From positions 1-44,661 of the forward strand of contig ONPM01000018.1 of assembly GCA_900319715.1 (NCBI GenBank): a stretch of DNA of 44,661 nucleotides, read 5' to 3'. Origin of the DNA: an uncultured Prevotella sp. (GTDB taxonomy: Bacteria > Bacteroidota > Bacteroidia > Bacteroidales > Bacteroidaceae). Positions 40,542 through 44,661 of the stretch are shown here, one piece after another. The translations under genes were made by a program, and so were the position numbers. Numbering within the stretch: the first letter of the stretch is position 1; every line of letters starts with the position of its first letter. The notes beneath the pieces are model-generated. The model did no database searches and was not told the origin of the DNA. It was given only the letters and a program-made list of their open reading frames with translations.

Positions 40542-43049
40542 TTAGTTCCTAAACACCAGTCCCTCACCGAACTCATCGATGATGATCGGCTTTGCGCGAT
40601 CCACCTCGTCGGCCAGGATCTTCTTCGATAAGTCGTTGAGCACGAACTGCTGGATGGCACGCTTCACAGGACGGGCACCAAACTCCGGGTCGTAACCCTC
40701 TTCGGCCAGATAGGCGATGGCCTGAGGTGTACACTCCAGACGGATGCCCTGCGGCTCTAACATATCCGTCACCTTCTTCATCTGCAGACGAACCACGTCG
40801 GCAATCTGTTCCTTCGTCAACGGGGTGAAGGTGATGATCTCATCGATACGGTTCAGGAATTCCGGACGCATGGTGGCACGAAGCTGTTCACGCGTGGCGT
40901 TCGACGTCATGATGATGATGGTGTTCTTGAAGTTGGCCGTACGCCCCTTGTTATCCGTCAGTCGTCCGTCGTCGAGCACCTGCAGCAGGATGTTGAACAC
41001 ATCCGGATGCGCCTTCTCGATCTCATCGAAGAGCACCACGCTGTAAGGCTTGCGCCTGACGGCCTCCGTCAGCTGTCCACCCTCATCGTAGCCCACATAG
41101 CCCGGAGGTGCACCGATGAGCCTCGACACGCTGTACTTCTCCTGATACTCCGACATGTCGATACGCGTCATCATCGTCTCGTCGTTGAAGAGGTAGTCGG
41201 CGAGCGTCTTGGCGAGCTCCGTCTTACCCACACCGGTCGTTCCGAGGAAGATGAACGAGGCGATAGGCCGCTTCGGGTCCTGCAGACCTGCACGTGAACG
41301 ACGTACAGCATCAGAGACGGCGGTGATGGCCTCGTCCTGTCCGATGACGCGCTTGTGCAGCTCCTCCTCCAGATGGAGCAGTTTCTCACGCTCGCTCTGC
41401 AGCATCTTCGTTACGGGGATGCCCGTCCAGCGACTCACCACCTCGGCAATATCGTCAGCCGTCACCTCCTCGCGCACCAGAGAGTTGTCGCCCTGGGCAC
41501 TGGCAAGCTGTGACTGGATGGCCTTGATGTCATCCTCGAGTGCTTTCAGCTTCGAGTAGCGTATCTCTGCCACCTTACCATAGTCACCCTCGCGCTCTGC
41601 ACGTTCGGCCTCGTATTTCAGGTTTTCCATCTCCTGCTTGTCCTGCTGGATCTTGTTCACCAGCTGGCGCTCACCCTCCCACTTGGCACGGAACTGCGTC
41701 TCCTGTTCGCGGAGTTCGGCAATCTCCTTGTCGAGCTGTTGGATCTTCGGCTCGTCGCCCTCCCTTTTGATGGCCTCCCGCTCAATCTCAAGCTGCGCCA
41801 GACGGCGGGTGATCTCGTCAAGTTCCTCAGGCACGCTGTCGCGCTCCATGCGGAGCTTGGCGGCGGCCTCGTCCATCAGGTCGATGGCCTTGTCGGGCAG
41901 GAACCGTTCTGAGATGTAACGCTCAGAGAGTTGTACAGCGGCGATACAGGCATCATCCTGGATACGCACCTTGTGGTGGTTCTCGTAACGCTCCTTCAGA
42001 CCTCTAAGTATCGAGATGGCAGAGAGTTCGTCAGGCTCGTCGACCATCACCGTCTGGAAACGTCGCTCCAGAGCCTTGTCCTTCTCGAAGTACTTCTGGT
42101 ATTCGTTCAGTGTGGTGGCACCGATGGCGCGCAACTCACCACGGGCGAGGGCTGGTTTCAGGATGTTGGCGGCATCCATCGCCCCCTCACCGCCACCGGC
42201 ACCCACGAGGGTGTGGATCTCGTCGATGAAGAGGATGATACGGCCTTCGGCCTTCGTCACCTCGTTGATGACACTCTTCAGACGTTCCTCGAACTCACCC
42301 TTATACTTCGCACCAGCCACCAGCGCACCCATGTCGAGCGAATAGAGTTGCTTGTCCTTCAGGTTCTCAGGCACGTCACCACGGACGATACGACCTGCGA
42401 GACCTTCGACGATGGCGGTCTTGCCTGTGCCAGGTTCACCAATAAGTATAGGATTGTTCTTCGTACGGCGAGAGAGGATCTGCAGCAGACGGCGGATCTC
42501 ATCGTCACGACCAATCACGGGGTCGAGTTTACCCTTGCGGGCGAGGTCGACGAGGTTCTTGGCGTATTTCTCCAACGACTGGTAGTTGTCGTCGGCACTC
42601 TGCGACTGCACCTTCTGTCCCTGACGCAGTTCCTGGATGGCCTTCTGCATGTCCTTCTCCGTGCAGCCGGCATCCTTCATGATGCGCGAGGCCGTGGAGT
42701 TCACACTCAGCAGAGCCAGCAGGACAGGTTCCACGCTGACGAACTCGTCGCCCTGCTTCTGGGCTATCTCTTGTGCGCGCACGAGTACATTATTACTATC
42801 ATTAGAGAGATACGGTTGTCCGCCCTGTACTCGCGGCAGGTGCTTGATCTCCTGTTCCACGAGCATCTCGATCTGCTGGGCGTTGACACCGAGTTTCTGG
42901 AAGATGAAGGTCACAACGTCCTTCGCCTTCTCCATCATTCCTTTAAGGATATGTACAGGTTCGATGGCCTGCTGGCCGTTCATCTGGGCGGTGTTCACTG
43001 CCTGTTGAATGGCTTCCTGTGCTTTGATTGTAAATTTGTCTAATGTCAT
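40542..43049 (-). CDS. clpB: ATP-dependent disaggregase ClpB
   Basis: ClpB with DnaK extracts proteins from aggregates. The 835-residue protein has the N-domain (about 1-145), AAA1 with GEPGTGKT (about 206-213) and LFIDEIHTL, the M-domain coiled coil (about 405-525), and AAA2 with GTTGVGKT (about 600-607), [13 protein letters not shown] pore loop and [11 protein letters not shown]. It is shorter than the usual ~860 residues: between IIMTSNA and [10 protein letters not shown] there are only about ten residues where family members usually have about thirty, so a helix after sensor 1 of AAA2 is missing or reduced. The frame is intact. The start at 43049 is backed by a perfect AGGAGG 8 nt upstream. 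Confidence 0.96.
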   Translation of the reverse strand: MTLDKFTIKAQEAIQQAVNTAQMNGQQAIEPVHILKGMMEKAKDVVTFIFQKLGVNAQQIEMLVEQEIKHLPRVQGGQPYLSNDSNNVLVRAQEIAQKQGDEFVSVEPVLLALLSVNSTASRIMKDAGCTEKDMQKAIQELRQGQKVQSQSADDNYQSLEKYAKNLVDLARKGKLDPVIGRDDEIRRLLQILSRRTKNNPILIGEPGTGKTAIVEGLAGRIVRGDVPENLKDKQLYSLDMGALVAGAKYKGEFEERLKSVINEVTKAEGRIILFIDEIHTLVGAGGGEGAMDAANILKPALARGELRAIGATTLNEYQKYFEKDKALERRFQTVMVDEPDELSAISILRGLKERYENHHKVRIQDDACIAAVQLSERYISERFLPDKAIDLMDEAAAKLRMERDSVPEELDEITRRLAQLEIEREAIKREGDEPKIQQLDKEIAELREQETQFRAKWEGERQLVNKIQQDKQEMENLKYEAERAEREGDYGKVAEIRYSKLKALEDDIKAIQSQLASAQGDNSLVREEVTADDIAEVVSRWTGIPVTKMLQSEREKLLHLEEELHKRVIGQDEAITAVSDAVRRSRAGLQDPKRPIASFIFLGTTGVGKTELAKTLADYLFNDETMMTRIDMSEYQEKYSVSRLIGAPPGYVGYDEGGQLTEAVRRKPYSVVLFDEIEKAHPDVFNILLQVLDDGRLTDNKGRTANFKNTIIIMTSNATREQLRATMRPEFLNRIDEIITFTPLTKEQIADVVRLQMKKVTDMLEPQGIRLECTPQAIAYLAEEGYDPEFGARPVKRAIQQFVLNDLSKKILADEVDRAKPIIIDEFGEGLVFRN

Positions 43050-43057
43050 ATATTTGT

Positions 43058-43063
43058 CCTCCT
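43058..43063 (-). promoter_or_regulatory. Strong Shine-Dalgarno site of clpB
   Basis: The minus strand reads AGGAGG, 8 nt before the clpB ATG. Most genes in this window lack such a site, as is normal in Bacteroidetes, so this one decides the start and may mark high translation. Confidence 0.7.
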
Positions 43064-43233
43064 ATGTTTTTACATCATCTGAGGTTCAAAAGCCGTGCCG
43101 CAGGCCGTAGACCGACAAATTGTCTGACGTCTCTGCCTTTTCGTCAGTATCTCCGTTGGATTCTTCCTGCGGTTCTGTTTCGTGATTGTTGATATGCTTT
43201 CACAAAATAATCTCAAAATTTGTCAACGGATGG

Positions 43234-43262
43234 TTGCATTATCAAAATATGTTGTATCTTTG
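43234..43262 (+). promoter_or_regulatory. Promoter of the OmpA-family lipoprotein gene
   Basis: TTG at 43234-43236, 18 bp, then TATCTTTG at 43255-43262, followed by CAGCC. The transcription start near 43268 gives a leader of about 25 nt. Confidence 0.65.
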
Positions 43263-43294
43263 CAGCCGTATCACAAATAAAAACGACGACAATT

Positions 43295-44149
43295 ATGAAA
43301 AAGAATGTGATTTTGATGGCACTGGCCGTGGGTCTGATAATGACCAGTTGCGCCAGTAAGAAAGACCTGGCTAACTGCCAGTCGGAGAACAAGTCGCTCA
43401 CTGAGAGCCTTCAGGCCGCCAAGGAAGACCTGGCTGCGAAGAACGCTCGCATCAGTGCCCTGGAGGAGCAGCAGCGCGGCATGCAGCAACTGCTCAAGAA
43501 CGCTGAGGACAAGTATGCCAGACTGCAGGAGTCGCTCGACAAGAGTCTGACAAATGCTTCTCAGAACAATGTCTCGATTGAGAAACTGGTAGACCAGATC
43601 AACGAGTCGAACCAGTACATCCGTCACCTGGTGGAAGTGAAGTCGAAGAGCGACTCGCTGAACATGGTGTTGACGAACAACCTCACCCGTTCGCTCTCGA
43701 AGGAGGAACTCAAAGAGGTCGACGTGCAGGTGCTCAAGGGCGTGGTCTACATCTCGCTGGCCGACAACATGCTCTACAAGAGCGGCTCTTACGAGATCAA
43801 CAGCCGTGCAGCCCAGACCCTGTCGAAGATTGCCAAGATCATCAAGGACTACAAGGACTACGACGTGCTCATCGAGGGTAACACTGACAATGTGCCCATC
43901 ACGAAGACGAACATCCGCAACAACTGGGATCTCTCTGCCCTCCGTGCCTCGAGTGTGGTACAGGCCCTGCAGAACGACTATGGTGTGGATCCGAAGCGTC
44001 TGACGGCTGGTGGCCGCGGTGAGTACAATCCCATCGCCTCTAACGACACCGAGGTCGGCAAACAGCGCAACCGCCGTACCCAGATCATCATTACTCCGAA
44101 ACTCGACGAGTTCATGGATCTGATTGGTCAGGCTCCTGAGGAGAAGTAA
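43295..44149 (+). CDS. OmpA-family peptidoglycan-binding lipoprotein
   Basis: From the ATG at 43295 the protein has 284 residues. It starts with a lipoprotein signal (KKNVILMALAVGLIMTSCASKK; the lipobox Cys is at about 19). A long coiled-coil region follows (about 30-130, with heptad-like QAAKEDLAAKNARISALEEQ). The C-terminal OmpA-like domain (about 150-275) contains VLIEGNTDNVPI, NWDLSALRASSVVQAL and GEYNPIASNDTEVGKQRNRRTQI, the classical peptidoglycan-binding motif. It should be anchored in the outer membrane and tether it to the cell wall. The open frame extends upstream to 43220, but that start precedes the promoter. A hairpin terminator lies 33 bp downstream. Confidence 0.93.
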   Translation: MKKNVILMALAVGLIMTSCASKKDLANCQSENKSLTESLQAAKEDLAAKNARISALEEQQRGMQQLLKNAEDKYARLQESLDKSLTNASQNNVSIEKLVDQINESNQYIRHLVEVKSKSDSLNMVLTNNLTRSLSKEELKEVDVQVLKGVVYISLADNMLYKSGSYEINSRAAQTLSKIAKIIKDYKDYDVLIEGNTDNVPITKTNIRNNWDLSALRASSVVQALQNDYGVDPKRLTAGGRGEYNPIASNDTEVGKQRNRRTQIIITPKLDEFMDLIGQAPEEK

Positions 44150-44182
44150 ACGAAGTGAAATACTTAGGATAAACATAATGAG

Positions 44183-44202
44183 GGCTCGCAATTTTGCGAG
44201 CC
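44183..44202 (+). terminator. Terminator after the OmpA-family gene
   Basis: GGCTCGCAA and TTGCGAGCC form a perfect 9-bp stem with a two-base centre (the closing A-T pairs will open to form the loop). It is followed by TTCATTGTTAG. Confidence 0.75.
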
Positions 44203-44232
44203 TTCATTGTTAGTCAGGCAAGTCCTATAACG

Positions 44233-44340
44233 TCACAGGGCCGTAGCCCATGCACGAGGGGTGCTGATCGCCGTCAGGAATGCCGTAAGCGCGGCTACTA
44301 GAACCTTCACCGCCAACTCGATGATACGTTGCTTCTTCAT
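44233..44340 (-). CDS. Small hydrophobic peptide, possibly a frameshifted 'smalltalk'-like ORF
   Basis: A 35-codon frame encodes MKKQRIIELAVKVLVAALT and then FLTAISTPRAWATAL: a basic N-terminus, an amphipathic or hydrophobic helix and a short tail. The first ~27 residues resemble a family of tiny peptides common in Bacteroidales near HU-like and N-acetylmuramoyl-L-alanine amidase genes (recognition from memory). Family members usually continue TTSC after AIST. Here that reading (SCMGYGP) is present in the adjacent frame, as if one base were lost near 44262. No amidase or HU gene is adjacent, so this looks like a remnant. It could still be an expressed peptide. Confidence 0.45.
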   Translation of the reverse strand: MKKQRIIELAVKVLVAALTAFLTAISTPRAWATAL

Positions 44341-44449
44341 ACGATTCGTTTTTTTTTCGAGGAATGAGGAAGGAGGAAGGAGAATACTCAGGAGGCGAAT
44401 ATGTAGGATTCCTCTGCGGCGGAATAGTCTGCCTTTAGAGTATCTATTT

Positions 44450-44470
44450 CCCCTCCTAAGTTAGGAGGGG
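44450..44470. repeat. CCCCTCCTAA palindrome
   Basis: CCCCTCCTAA, one base, TTAGGAGGGG: a perfect 10-bp inverted repeat followed by TTAGGGGTGG. From memory, very similar CCCCTCCT...AGGAGGGG units recur between genes in many Bacteroidetes genomes, so this is probably one copy of a dispersed REP-like element. Confidence 0.75.
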
Positions 44471-44477
44471 TTAGGGG

Positions 44478-44550
44478 TGGTCTGAACAACGGCTCTTGTC
44501 AATCCTCTTATCTGGTCTGAACGCGCGCTCTCTCAATCCCCCTGGTCTGA
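44478..44550. repeat. Three direct copies of TGGTCTGAA
   Basis: TGGTCTGAA starts at 44478, 44513 and 44543. The first two copies are followed by similar text (GGCTCTTGTCAATCC and CGCTCTCTCAATCCC) and the third by ACGGCTT, so units of about 30-35 bp are repeated imperfectly. Confidence 0.65.
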
Positions 44551-44562
44551 AAAACGGCTTAA

Positions 44563-44661
44563 GGCCATGCCACCTACAAGCACGGCTTGGCAATTGCACT
44601 GGCTGACGAGAGCGATAGTGGCAGGCCAACTATGGAATGGTCACTTGCCAAGAGCATGTGT
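44563..44661 (+). pseudogene. Open fragment resembling Bacteroidetes surface-protein sequence, cut by the window edge
   Basis: Directly after an in-frame TAA (44560-44562) the frame reads HATYKHGLAIALADESDSG and then PTMEWSLAKSMC to the window end. The phrases HGLAIAL and WSLAKSMC resemble a segment found inside fimbrillin-like or FISUMP-type surface proteins of Bacteroidetes (from memory). There is no start codon between the stop and this text except an internal Met, so it is probably the broken 5' edge of a remnant, or a gene whose frame is shifted. What lies beyond the window is unknown. Confidence 0.3.

Larger units (their letters stand above)
44341..44562. other. Non-coding stretch with no gene recognised
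   Basis: No coding region is supported on either strand. The stretch holds a purine-rich tract (44361-44395), the palindrome at 44450-44470 and the direct repeats at 44478-44550. A 67-codon plus-strand frame (44261-44464) is rich in Arg and Phe and ends in the palindrome; I do not regard it as real. Confidence 0.6.

Noticed and set aside
41931-43043. 370-codon plus-strand frame opposite clpB
   Set aside because: Antisense shadow of a highly conserved gene.

Overview
The window looks like chromosomal DNA of a gut- or rumen-type member of the Bacteroidales, most likely Prevotella or a close relative (inference). The reasons are recurrent Bacteroidetes-type promoters (TTTG or TTG, about 18-20 bp, then TAnnTTTG), mostly weak Shine-Dalgarno sequences, and families typical of the group: DUF4421, DUF4954, GH97, GH67, an UpxY-type NusG paralogue, an SLBB export protein and a WcfR-like aminotransferase. 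I saw no tRNA, rRNA, CRISPR array or transposase gene.

Layout. 1-2.5 kb: a secreted DUF4421 protein and the tRNA 2-thiouridylase MnmA, facing a GH67 alpha-glucuronidase (2.5-4.4 kb, minus strand) with a shared hairpin between them. 4.6-26.6 kb: one unbroken plus-strand capsule/exopolysaccharide operon with a single strong promoter, a ~140-nt leader and a terminator. Its order is UpxY antiterminator, SLBB exporter, Wzz-like chain-length protein, a KpsC/S-like protein, Wzx flippase, a series of GT2 and GT4 glycosyltransferases interrupted by a broken Wzy polymerase, a PglC/WcfS-type initiating phosphoglycosyltransferase, an ATP-grasp enzyme, a HAD phosphatase, a WcfR/PglE-type aminotransferase and a PglF-type dehydratase. 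26.7-27.8 kb: a secreted protein of unknown function. 28-31 kb, minus strand: GH97 glycosidase and NagB. 31-40.5 kb, plus strand: HflX overlapping DUF4954, a two-repeat M16 peptidase, class I fumarase and an M6 peptidase. 40.5-43 kb, minus: ClpB. 43.3-44.1 kb: an OmpA-family lipoprotein. The last 500 bp hold only a tiny peptide ORF, palindromic and direct repeats, and an open fragment.

How the genes work together. In the capsule operon, PglF and the aminotransferase should make a UDP-4-amino-4,6-dideoxy sugar. The phosphoglycosyltransferase would load it on undecaprenyl phosphate, the glycosyltransferases extend it, Wzx flips it, Wzy polymerises it under Wzz control and the SLBB protein exports it. 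No PglD-like N-acetyltransferase is present, so the 4-amino group may stay free, as in the AADGal of zwitterionic capsules, or may be modified by the ATP-grasp enzyme. GH67, GH97 and NagB indicate use of plant and amino-sugar carbohydrates.

Most unusual: a 75-bp palindromic element carried in frame inside the GH97 gene, a non-coding array with 22-bp spacing, a 133-bp nested palindrome, an apparent frameshift with probable internal deletion in wzy, a fused double glycosyltransferase, and a shortened ClpB.
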